A stretch of 64,000 bases of DNA, from assembly GCA_037954665.1 (NCBI GenBank), contig JBBMOL010000099.1, forward strand, positions 1,922,001 to 1,986,000, given 5' to 3'. Positions 49,603 through 61,480 of this stretch are shown here, one piece after another. The translations under genes and the position numbers were made by a program. Each line of letters starts with the position of its first letter. Position 1 is the stretch's first letter. The stretch comes from Laguncularia racemosa. Lineage: Eukaryota; Streptophyta; Magnoliopsida; Myrtales; Combretaceae. The notes under the pieces were generated by a model. The model was not told the origin of the DNA. It searched no databases and saw only the letters and a list, made by a program, of their open reading frames with translations.

Positions 49603-50929
49603 ATTTACAGTGTATGCATTATATTAAATGCCTTGAGACTTGTAATTATTAGGTTCCTTGATTGTAAAACCCAAATGGATTATTTGCTTTAGTATTTTAT
49701 TTTATTTTTTGTTCTTTTTTAATAAAGCTATTGCCTTTGGGTCTTAGCTGACTTAACCAAGTTGATCGAGTCATGGTTGAACTGCTTGGATCTCATAGGT
49801 CCAACTGGTCTATTGCAAAAGTGGGCTAACACCTTTAATTGACCCATTTTAATGGCTAGTTCCAATCCAACTCGGTTAAATCGATCAAGTCGATCTGGTT
49901 CTAACAATAATGGCTTCAAGGAAATTTTTTACTTCACCCTCGACGCATAGATAATTTTATTCTGCCCTCATTAATTATGATATCTAATAATTAAATGCAT
50001 TTTTCACAAATACTACCATAGATGCATTTTATTTTGTTAGTATTTCCAAACACATAATGGATTTATCATTATAGTCCTAATTAGACCTAGAACTAAGACG
50101 GATCGGTTTAGAACCAGGACTGGAATGGCCAATTCATGGTTCCAAAAATGTGAAACCACAACTAACCCAAAAGGCCTACCAATTCACGGATCCAAGCTTG
50201 ACCTATGAATCCTATTTTTCTTAATTTCCATACCTCAATACATATAATAAATTCCATTCCTTAAAGTCCAAAAACTTTTTTCCCATTTCCATTATAAATA
50301 TAAAAATACAAAACCATATCAATAAATGAAAACATTAAATACACATTTCCTCATGTCCTCATGTAAACACCAAAATAAATATCAAGATTTTATAAATATG
50401 AAATTAAATGTTACAAAGGTAAATGTAACGGGGAAATAAATAAGGTACTAATACTATTACCTTTACATAATGATTTGGTAGAAGGAAGATAAGATGCAAT
50501 GGGTGATCCATTTAATGAAATTATAACTTGTTGGATTTTTTTTTTTTTTTTACAATTTTTAGGTCACCCCATAGGTGCCACATATCCGCTAACAAGAATC
50601 AAACCATTGTAGTTATGTATTTTAAAAAAAAAAAAAACTTTAATATGTTGGTCAATTTTATTTTTTGAAAAAAAAAGCCAACTTTATGTGATTATCCAAT
50701 TTATTTATATTGTAGAAAAGTCCTACAAAATACACTAAGCTTTGTTCATCCTTTTTTTTGAAAAAAATATCTAAAAACAAAAAAAGAAACCCTAGCTTTG
50801 AAAACAACCAATTAATTTATTTTTTTTTTCAGTAGGAAAACAATTTTTCTAAGTAACAAAATATTTTAAAATAATTACTAAAGTGATTAATTGTTATCAC
50901 CTCGTGTGCATTTGAGAGTAGAGCTAGCC

Positions 50930-52926
50930 ATGCTTCTCCCCAACAAGTTGAAGTAATCATCTTCCTTAATAGATGTCCCACATAACTCTTGTTCTTTAGT
51001 CACTACTTTGCACCAATCTTTGATGCATGCCAAAGCTTCAACATTGATGAACAAACGGGAGGCTTGCTAATCATCACAAATAAGACTCGTGGTACTAAAT
51101 GCTTATTCTATGGCTACCATTGATACTATAGCAACAACAACTTGTCTAGCCATGTGTGAGTGGATTAGGTAGGTCTTTTTATGCCTCATCTACCAATCTA
51201 AGATGTCTAAGTCTCATACGCCAACATTGTCACCAAACTTAAAATTGGTGCTCAAATAGCAATCAAGTTCCATTGGATGCCCACCAAGTCTATGTCTCTT
51301 CAACCTTTGTGCCAACATTTGGTCCTCATGAAAATGTCTCCATACATGCTACAACAAGAGACTAATTGAAACTTGACCACCATATAAGTATGAGAAATTG
51401 GAAAATTACTCATTCACTACCTGCATTGTCTACCAAACTTCTAGTCTCGCTTGAAGAGCACAAACATCTTGTGTATCAAATACAAATTCAAATAATCCCT
51501 AAGAGCGTCTATTTTACATTGCAGGTCTAAAATCATTGCAATGAGATAAATAGATAGAATTACCCTATAATATTATAACCACTTGGCTACCATTTCACCT
51601 GCACTTGCTTGAAGAAAGGGGTCTCCCTACACATCAAGTAGAATTGAAAGTACATTGATGGCTTTCATAATGAAGAAGTGCATACTAGTAGTTTCATGGA
51701 AAACCTTAAGTACTTACAACAACTTACTACATATGTCCTAATCATTTGGCTGAATTTCAATATGCAGGTAAGTTGTGCAAAGCAAACCTACATAAAAGTT
51801 TCTCATATGGTATGAAGATTTCTAAAAGTTCATATGTCAAATTACACCAATGCTTAACATCTTTTTAAATTTTTTTTTTTGACACTATTTTCAACATAAT
51901 ATTTCTTCCATATCTTATTTACAGAAAGATAATTAACAAAAAAAATTAAGTGCATGCCTGATTGGTGACATTTTAAAGTCTAGACACAACATTCCATCCT
52001 TGACACAAAAATTCAAAAGATGACATGCATATCTTATGTAGAAGAAGGCTCCACCAAGCATAAGTTCATAAGTTCTTCAATAGAAGTGTTGTTTGTAGTA
52101 TAATTATCAAGCCCAGTTGAAAAGATATTTCTTGCCAAATGATACTCCTCTAAAATAATACTTATAATTTTGTCAATGTTCCGTGCGGTGTGATGCTCGT
52201 TACACACTCTGAGCGTTAGCAATCTTTTATTTAATTGCCATTTTTTGCCTATCCAGTCACAAGTTATTCTCATGCATGAGTTTTCTTGTCACCTATTGGT
52301 CCATATCTCCACACATATGGAAACTTATGTATCTAAAATATTAAACTTACCAATTAGCTCTTGCTTTCCTTTTTGATAGAGTTCTTGATTGGCTTTACAC
52401 AACATTTTCATTTGAAATGTGTGCAAAGTAGGATTGAAAATTTTCCGTTCATATTTCATGTGCCAAGTGTCTATACTTACGCTTCATGGGAGGTGCATAT
52501 CTACAATGTATTGTGCCAAGCCTAATTTCTACCTCCCCACATTGTACCAAAATAAGGAGGCAAACAACAAACAATTATCCTAGGAGATTTGCTAGTGAGA
52601 CTTCTCTATCCCAAGCCCTATGGGGTGCTTGCTTTGCATATGCCTACTCAATGTATCCTAGCCACCCCCCTTTTTTCAAGCATAGTTTGCTTAGCAATAA
52701 TTGCAGTATGCATGGCTACTCCTATTTACACTTGCACTTCTACGGAAATGTTTATAAAAATATTGGATTCAATTGGTTTCGGTGATTTATTGCCTAGGCC
52801 ACATTGGTGACCCTCAATGTCCTCTTGCGACTGTTCTTCAACTTCCTGCTCTGCAATGGATTCATCTTCAACATCGACTTGACCACTCGAGCTTACATGC
52901 TCAAACCTAGGTGGAGGAATGTCCAT
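50930..52926 (-). pseudogene. Decayed hAT-family transposase
   Basis: Read on the minus strand through many stops and shifts. An acidic N-terminal stretch (52926-52726) is followed by a damaged region where a BED zinc finger would be expected. The frame at 52273-52034 has a core of the type TCDWIGKKWQLNKRLLTL followed by FSTGLDNYTTN. The C-terminal dimerisation region at about 51200-50930 is recognisable by MARQVVVAIVS, AFSTTSL and VEALACIKDW. The order and motifs match plant RICESLEEPER/DAYSLEEPER-like hAT transposases. It is either a dead autonomous element or a decayed domesticated copy. Terminal repeats were not found. Confidence 0.75.
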
Positions 52927-52929
52927 GAC

Positions 52930-54536
52930 ATCAACTGCTCTACCATAGGTGAAGTCCTAAGAATCGTAATCCTTCATACACACACTGCAAGAAAGAGTAA
53001 TATGCGAGCAAAACAATTTGTGCGCGTTTACAATGCCAAGAAAAAAAAAATGAAGAAGAGAGCTATATGTTAACAGAAGAATTTGTGTGATGCAAGAGTA
53101 GTTGAGAATGGAGAGGTAAAGCAAAATTGTGGAGTGAAAAGATGAGTTTTCTTGTATTTATATTGCAATAGATGGAAGAACGTTACATTTCATAACATTC
53201 AAAATCTTTTTATTTGTGGCTCAGCCTCTGCTCTGCATTCACTTCACCTTTATTTCATTTCATTTCTCTTTGCACTGCGGGCAGTCTTCTATGATCATGC
53301 AATTACACGTTCGAACCATAAGCAAGTTCCACATTAAATAGAGAATTGTACTTCTTAGACTATAAATTTTGCTCCTTACTGAATAACTTTTAATTTTCAG
53401 AGTAAATGTGATTTGATATATATATATATATATATCCCCCAGCAATATCTGTAACATCTGCAGTAGTTATTACTTAAAAGTTCCCATGTGATATCGTATG
53501 CCCCTTTTGCTAACTGCGGCGCTATCCCATTAACAATGAAAAATTGGATAATTACAATGACAAGGATACGTATATACATTTTTAAATCGTATAAATTAAA
53601 GATAAACTCCATCATAATCATAGTAACTCTACCACAAATATATCATCAAATTTGCACTAGTAAATGAATATGCGTCGTATATATCCGCCACATATTATAT
53701 CGCCTATTCTCAAACTGAAATTTAGATACAAACATAAGCTCTCCGTACACCCCCCACATGCTGTAAAGTTTATATTCTCAATTTGCATTTGCTTAAAATG
53801 TACATTCCTATTTGTCCTTGAAGACAAAAGCATGTGCACTGTTATAATTTTATTCTAATGACGAACAAACAATATAATGTACTGATATGCAATTATTTCG
53901 CCTTATAAAGTTATTATCATATTAAAAGATACATATGACTCCAAAATATTTACTCCGACGTCAAGAGAATATGATGATGATTTATTTGTTAAAACTGGAA
54001 AAGAAAGACATAGAATGGACCAAAAGAATCTTTGTTCAGTCCTCAAGGGGTATCTTTCCATTGTTTTCCCATCGGTTCTCCCTTGAAGTTTCCATCACAT
54101 AGGAAAAAATTTGGTGGGGGGTTGAAATCCTGCATTTTTCTAATTGAACACTCAAAGCTCTTTCCAGTACACATTCAATCCGTTGTTGAAGTCTCTCTTT
54201 CAAGATGTAAAAAACTGAGCACTGGGTATCAGCACATAGCAAGCTATATCACACACAAAGGGCTAATATACTTGTTGAAGATGATTTTGGCAACTAAACA
54301 CAATGTCAGAGAGCAAACATTCTTACATAAACACAAAAATATAACTTGTAAAGAATCATCCTCGAGCTTGCCTGTTGCCAAAGCTCTGTTTCTGAGGAGT
54401 ATGAATGGAAAAAATTGCAACTGTATCTGGTGGTTCATCTATTGTTCCTCCGAGAATACAAGCTGCAACACTGTTGATGTCATCACCGTAAGTTGTAACC
54501 ACTTTCCGTGACTATCTAAACAAACACTAATTCAAG
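52930..54536. other. Intergenic region and TRAPPC11 3' UTR
   Basis: The part next to 54537 (to roughly 54000) is likely TRAPPC11 3' UTR, with an AATAAA-type signal on the minus strand near 53980. A 159-codon plus-strand frame (54032-54511) is antisense to it and has no family signature. From 52930 to 54000 no gene was recognised. Confidence 0.45.
53416..53435. repeat. (TA)n microsatellite
   Basis: About ten TA units. Confidence 0.95.
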
Positions 54537-57500
54537 CTACTTGGCTTCAACACTCTGTGTCCCTTTATCTCCCTCATCAACCGTCTTAAAACATGGTTTA
54601 GAAGGGAAAACAAATATGCTAGAGGCAGCATCAGATGGCTGGAAAGCAGAAGAATATCGAACAGATGTGAGAGTAACCTTTGGTAGTTGTTGTGTACCCG
54701 AGACTAGCGGCACAAGCTTATAGCCAAGAATGTGCTCAGACTTTGGAAGTACAAAAGCTGTACCATCGTGAAATCCAGACAAAAGGAAACTTTGAGAGTC
54801 TGCCAGTGAAAACTTCATCTCTTGGAGTAGCAGTGTTTGGTTCTGAATTTTCATGTAATATGTAAAAGGCTCTCCAAGAATAGCATAAGGAGGACATTCC
54901 AAGCTGGTAATTATTGGGGGTGACTCTACTTTCACATCAGGGAGCTTATACTCTGTCAAGACACTATTTTCAGCTGAAGCCACATTCTGTTCCTCATTTC
55001 TGGAATTTCTCCTCCATTTGAGGAATACACTTCCTAGATTGAGTGAGGAAGTAGTTACTCTAGGAGTGATGGTGAATACTTTTTTAAACTCCTCTCCCGG
55101 AACAAGAAGGGCAGAACTCATCTCCTGACCTCCACCCATGATGGAGCATGGGGAATCAGCAGTATCATCATCCCTTTCAATAGATAAAGATTCCACTTGT
55201 AGCGGAACTTCTATGCAATTCCTAGCGCTGACAATCAGTACATTTTTCTCATTTATAGGTATAGATGTGATATGATCAGATTCAGGAACCTGCTTTATCC
55301 TTGACGGTAATAGGGGATCCTGCCGGAAAGGCAGCAAGAAGTGGTGGTTAATAGTAACTGCAATCTTACCTTCAATCTCTAGGCTTTTATGAACATGTAT
55401 TTTCTGGGCATTTGATTCATTCTCATGAGAAAAATAGCCCAGGGACACATATAGCATAACTGGTTTCTGTCGATGCCACTTGATCTGTAATTGGCACGAC
55501 CATGAATCTCCATTTTTAAGAAATGGTACAGCTACCAATCCAAATGACTGTTGAATCCTGTTGATTTTATCAGAGCTTGAGTGAGAATCATCTTCTAATT
55601 CTGATCCAGCAACACCAAGCAGTTCGACATGATGACTATCTGCAGCAGACGACTCCATTTCCCTAGGACTAAACAACCCACCTCCTCTTACATCAACCAG
55701 ATTGATCTTCAACTCACCATTGTAAACATCATGGCCTTTGGCTGTAATAGTTACAGGAACCATGAAGATCTCCCCAACTAATGCTGGACCAGATGCACCT
55801 AGACTCAGATCAACCTGCAGTTCCGGCTCTTCAACCTGGGTAGCCTTCTGGCCTGTGAATGCTAGTGCAGGATCCTTAGTAGGATATGTCTCCATATAAT
55901 CTTCAAATTTCCAAAGAGGCAAGCCATCCATTGATGCAGGGCTTTCAGCTCGGCAGAATATGGTGAGATGAGGCCCCAACTTTGCAATGACCGATGTGCA
56001 TTCTAGCTTTCCACTTTGTTCTGGCAGAGATAACAATAGGCTTAGTGTCATAAAATAAGTTAGGAAACTGAATAAAAGAATCAGAAAGGTACATGCAACT
56101 TTGTGCACCTGCGACCCCTTATGTTTTAGCTTTCTACAAAAGGGGAAAAAAATGATAAAACTACCTGACTTCACATCATGTGTCAAACGCAACCATTTGT
56201 TAGGTACAAGTGAAAGAGAAGAAGAAACTTCTACTCGTCTGTTCTGCTGCCTGATGTCTGCGTCAATAGCAGAAGAAGTTTTCTCAGAATTTACAAATGC
56301 AAAGTTGCACTCTGATTGATTGAATTGGATTTCTATTTGATCAATCTCAACAGGGAGGGGCAACTGAGAAAGGAGTGACACTGTTATTGAACTAGACATG
56401 CCTGGTTTTATTACCAGCTCATGAAAGGCAACAGAAGCAAGAAGCACTATTCTAAGCGGACTAACAAGATCAATTTCAAGATGAAATGGGTTCTCGCCAG
56501 TTACTTTTACTTCACTACTTTCATCAATAGCTACAACCTTGGAATCTTTACCAACAAGCTCCAAAACCTCCCGATGAATACTCTCTCTCTGAGGTAGACT
56601 TGGAGGTCCAGCAGGCCCACAATCCTTGTATCCATCAGGTTGGATACCACTACCAGCAGACACAGGCAAAGCAGCCATTTCAAGTGAGTACTCAACAAAG
56701 TTTTTCTCTGAACCAAGCTTCCTTGAGCACTCCCGTAAGAATCCTAATACCTCCCATAACAAAGTAACCCAACCCTCTTGTCTATAGAGACTAGCAGCTC
56801 CATCAAAGAGTTGTTTTGCATTACTGAAATCCCCAGTAGAAAAATATTCTTTTGCCATCTCCAACCTACAGATAGAACTCATTCGCTGGGCCTTGAGGCT
56901 AATGCAAGACTCATGAGACCTTTTTAGCAGTGCAATAATTTCATAGGAATCATGGAACCTTTTCCCTTCGGCAAGAGTATAACGAGTGTACTCTTCATCA
57001 GAAATGCTGCACAAGAAGACAAGAAGTATTAGAGCAAAATTATACTGTCCAAATGCAATGTGTTCAACAATAAATATACATACGGAAGCATTGTTATCGC
57101 ATCTCCTTGCTCAATTAGTCGAGCAAACTGCCCCACATAAAGAGAAGGTGCCACAGATTCATTACTGCTATCAATCTCATCATCATTTTCCAACATGGAT
57201 AATGCAAGGTCAAGAGAAGCTTGCTTCTTCTTCAAGTAGTGAGCTGCCAACTGGTTTGTAATCAAGCAAGCCCAAAGTTAGCTACAAGAAACAACAACAA
57301 ATAGCTTATGGTAGTTTTTACCAGATGGAATGAAAGAATGTAAAAATAGAATCAGAAAAGCAGACCGCAACAGTAATGTATAGTGCAAAGCAAAGTTAAA
57401 GATGGAGCAACTAGTTGATTTTGTTGAAGGAATCACAAACTAATTGAACCTAAAAAATTTGATGGACAAAAGTGAATTCTTTCAGCTAATTATCATCATT

Positions 57501-60500
57501 ATGTCCACACTGACTAATCACCACAAGCAAAAACAGGAGACCAGAAGGTTAGAGCCCATGATGGGAGAGCCATGAGCATGCAGCATTATTGAGATCACAC
57601 TGGACATACTACTGGCACTTCCTGTATAGTATTCAGGTGGTTATTTTAGATGGTACAACAGATCCCAAGGTGCATATCTTACCAAAATCAACTACATTCT
57701 GCAGTAGATCACAAATACCATTTTCGTATGCCACAATATCAATCCATTTCAAAGTCCACAAAGTAACTCAAGTAAGAAGCTTCATTCTCATTAAATTATG
57801 ATATTTAAAGAACTGATGTTAGCAAGCCAACCTGATAATAATATGCAGGACGAAATTCCCACTCCGTCAAGGGTTTGTCGGCAGAACCTAGAACTGTAGT
57901 TAAAACGTTTTGACTTGTAGATGAACTTGTTTCCAGCAATTCAGCAAATACTAGAAACTGTCTGCTCATCCATTCCCAATGGAGATATATAACTTCTGGT
58001 GCTCCCACGAGCTTTTCATATGAAAGAATATGTTGATGGAACCATGTAACTGCTTCCATAATTTTTCCTCCATGCAGCAACAAAGTAGCTATCTTAAAGT
58101 GCAATTGTTCGCCTACAGTTTTTATCTCCACTAACCGTTGAATTGGCGGCAATCTTGTTGAACTTCCAACCATCTACACAACAAATCAAATGTTCTTTCA
58201 TTTTTTTTTTTTTTGGGTAAGGACTTTCTTTCAATGTTACTTATAATCACATCCTGCATGAGGCTTCCAGTCAAATTTGTCTATAGTATGGCAATGCTCT
58301 TCATTTCTAGACAATTGTAAGTTAAAAATCATTCATGTAATCTTAGTCTGCTTCTGACACCAGGCGACAACAAATCAAACTCTGTTATTCATGCTGTCAG
58401 TTGCTTTTTTTAAAATAGATACATGCATGCATATATATATATATATTGGTTGATTAAGACAATATGGTTTTTCCATAAATGGCCCCTTCACTAATAAATC
58501 CCCTTGTAACATGAAAACATGCCTCTACCCAAATGTTAATAGGATTGCAAAAAAAAGACAGGCAAAATTTACTTGCAACCAATCCCAAGTTCTTCAAAGT
58601 ACTACCAATGAAGAATGATGCTTTTCATTGGAGAATAGAATATTCAAAAAATACCTCTCGAAGACTGCTATAAGCTTCCTCATAAAATCTCAAGGCTTCA
58701 ACCCAATCTCTTCGGAATTCTGCATATACAGCAACCTAGAAGTTGTCCATTTATAGGTTTAGCAGAAAACAAAACAAAACCAATGGAGGGAAAAAAGGAG
58801 GGGAGGAAAAAAGAAGATATGGATTAAGACAAAGCCATGGAAATTGTATTACAAATAGAGCTTTTGAGACCAAACAAAGCATGGATCACGCACATTAGTT
58901 GGATGTTTTGCATCATATGTTAAATGAGTAAGTGAATTGATAAGTACTTGATCAACATGGATTTAGTAGTAGTCCTGAATAATACATACTGGGAATTCAA
59001 CATCGAACAGAGGAACAGATGTTGGAAATTCTTAACTTTTTAAAACACATCTCAAAAAAAGAAAAAGGAAAAACCTGATGATCCTTACTTTGAAGCAGTA
59101 ACGTATATTCAATTCAATAGAACTGAAAATCTTCTTTTCAACCCGTGTTTTGATTCGCCTTCCTTCTTCTCTATAATATGTTATTCCTAACTCTGAAAAT
59201 ATGGATCCCAATCTGCAAGAAGAGATGGTTTCACTTGATCTTGATTTTTCCAAAATTAAGGATCTAGAACACAAACAAAGGAACTAAACATGCCTGTTGA
59301 GTGAATGTTTCAGTTCTGAAGTATCATTAGGGGAAAAGACAACAATATACTTCAAGTCTACCTCAGCACGCTTACGTAGAGCAATCATCCTCTCCTCATT
59401 AATGTCATCTGTATCAAATGACTGATACAATGAAATGGGGTATTCATAGAGTAATTCTTAACTGCGAGCTGAAGAGAAGGCAAGACATAAGCATCTAGCT
59501 CTATAATAACAAGATAATTGCCTCTATATCTCCTGGGAAGTACTACCAAATGAATAGTATTCTTTTTTCTAGCACTGGGACTGGCAAGTATACAATTGCA
59601 ACTTCAATAAATTTGATAACACCAAATTTAAAAGTGCTGGATAGCTTCCATGAAAAAATAAGTTGATAAATCAAACTGAAGAAGCAGCTGAGAGTTTTTC
59701 CTGGGGTAAATGGGCTATTTTTTTGCCCCCAAAAGAAAAAGAATTAATCAAACATTACAATAGGGTGAAAACACTTTCTGGGAAATAAAAGATGGAGGCA
59801 GTTGGACTTTTACAAAAGAAAACTCATTTGCAATTTGGAGATCCTACAACAGCATTAGAGGGTAAATATTGGAGTCAGCTAGATTGAATGGATGCCAAGA
59901 AACACATATAAGACTAGGCGCCTTTTGCCCTGTCACAGCCCGTCAAAGCATTCTGTGTTCTTCCTAGCCAAAGGATCTCTCCAGTATAAGCTTCACTGAT
60001 GCATAGAACTGGAAAATCTGAGATTACACCAGGAAGGTTTTAACATAGGGGTTTACATAAGCAGTTCCCAACCATTATATTTGCTTATAAGCTAAAATCA
60101 ATAAGAAAATAGAGATTAAAAGAATTCCTTATTGGATCTTGAACTTTTTTTTTTTGGGATAAGCTACTGGATCTTGAACTGATTCCATTGTGATTCTGAG
60201 CATCCTTTAAGTACCCATTTCATAATAATAAGAATATAAGAAAAACTGAAATTTGATGTCCCTTTACAAAGGCATAATGCATTGTGCTTGACAACTGTAC
60301 ACACAGTTACTAGGATCAGAATGAATTGCATCAAGTACAGCCTCACTCTTCTACATCACTGATATTATATCAACAATGTTCTTATAAGATTAATCAAAAT
60401 CCCCTCAACTATGTGTGTTAACACAGAAGAATATTTACTGGATAAGTGCAAAGGAAGTATCAGCGCATCGAACTTGACATAAACAACATACCATTTGGAG

Positions 60501-61316
60501 ATGATTGAACAACAACCACAACCAATTTGACATTCCACGGTCGAATGACAGCTCTACAAAACAATAGCACTTCATCAACAACCCATAACCCAAGTACAGA
60601 AATACTTCGGATTACATACAAATCTAATCCTAACTTCTAAACTTCCACTAAACTAAACCCAACAAAATAGCCATTACTGAGGCATAGTTAAGATTGCATT
60701 TCCACATAAATTCAATACGGAAATTGCAACAGGTAAATTAACTCGTTTAAACTAATCACCCAAAAAAGAAAAAAAAAAAAAGAAAATCGGTTTTCAAGAG
60801 TTTAGGATTCCGATTTTCTATAAGCTGGAAACCTTCCACTCTCATGACTCGAGTCATTCACATATAAATCCTCCATTTCTTCTAATTCCAGCTCAATATT
60901 TTGAATGACCTAATTTCACGATTCAAAAAACCGAAATACCAAAAGACGGAAAATTCATACTTGATATTATCGAGATCGGTGCAGAGCTGAGTCCACTGAG
61001 CGGGATCACCGGAGACATGATGGGAAGGGAACAAGACGGCTAGAACAGCCGGAACCCTAGTACGATGCTTGAGCAACCAATCGCGCTTAATGATACCGCC
61101 GGGAGGCGACGGGGACTCGGAGGAGGTAGGAGAAGAATGCTTAGGGCTAGAAGGGAAAACAAGGGAGATCTTGGGGAGATCAGGTAATGCGAGGACGTGG
61201 ATAGGAGGCTGTTGAGAATGGAGGTGAGTGGAGATAGTGGAATGGTGGAGGGAACATCCGACGAGGGAGATTAGGGTTACCGGTGGTGTTCGCAGTTCTT
61301 CTGGATAGTCTTCCAT
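54537..61316 (-). CDS. TRAPPC11: TRAPP complex subunit TRAPPC11 (foie gras/Gryzun family)
   Basis: This is a subunit of the TRAPPII/III-type tethering complex that acts in ER-Golgi and trans-Golgi vesicle traffic with Rab GTPases. Exons are 61316-60961, 60553-60492, 59408-59294, 59212-59089, 58735-58655, 58173-57832, 57250-57084, 57006-56165 and 56020-54537. All phases close and the product is 1190 aa, close to the known plant length. Seen: the N-terminus MEDYPEELRTPPVTLISLVG; GGIIKRDWLLKHRTRVPAV; the foie-gras helical domain (YYREEGRRIKTRVEKK, then AVYAEFRRDWVEALRFYEEA, then VTWFHQHILSYEKLVG, YVGQFARLIEQGD, EEYTRYTLAEGKRF); and a C-terminal Gryzun-type beta-rich region (EQSGKLECTSVIAKLGP, GPALVGEIFMVPVTI, PPYAILGEPFTYYMKI, FVFPSKPC). 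Intron 3 (59293-59213) starts with GC instead of GT; phase and protein similarity require it. Intron 8 (56164-56021, 144 nt) is in frame with no stop. No damage is seen. Confidence 0.95.
58432..58446. repeat. (TA)n microsatellite in TRAPPC11 intron 5
   Basis: A short TA run following ACATGCATGC, inside the intron. Confidence 0.9.
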
Positions 61317-61480
61317 TGGAAGAATACGGGTAGGGTTAGAATTAGGGTTTTGTTCAGTTTAAAGGAATGTAGATCAACTATCAATGGATCAGACTCATAG
61401 AGAGAAAGAGAGAGAGAGAAGTAGAGGGGTATGTACAGGAGTGGTATGGGTGTGCTGTGCTTTCTCTCTTCTTCAAGGTC
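61317..61480 (-). promoter_or_regulatory. TRAPPC11 5' leader with telobox
   Basis: On the minus strand AAACCCTAAT lies at 61350-61341, a plant telobox, about 25 bases upstream of the ATG. Telobox motifs are common near the start sites of housekeeping genes. A (GA)n/(CT)n tract lies at 61398-61421. No TATA box is evident, in line with broad expression. Confidence 0.55.

Noticed and set aside
50085..50230. Left terminus of the hAT transposase element
   Set aside because: Subterminal-like words are present, but no inverted counterpart was found beyond 52926, so the element borders cannot be set.
54032..54511. 159-codon plus-strand ORF
   Set aside because: Antisense to the probable TRAPPC11 3' UTR; composition is random-like and without domains.
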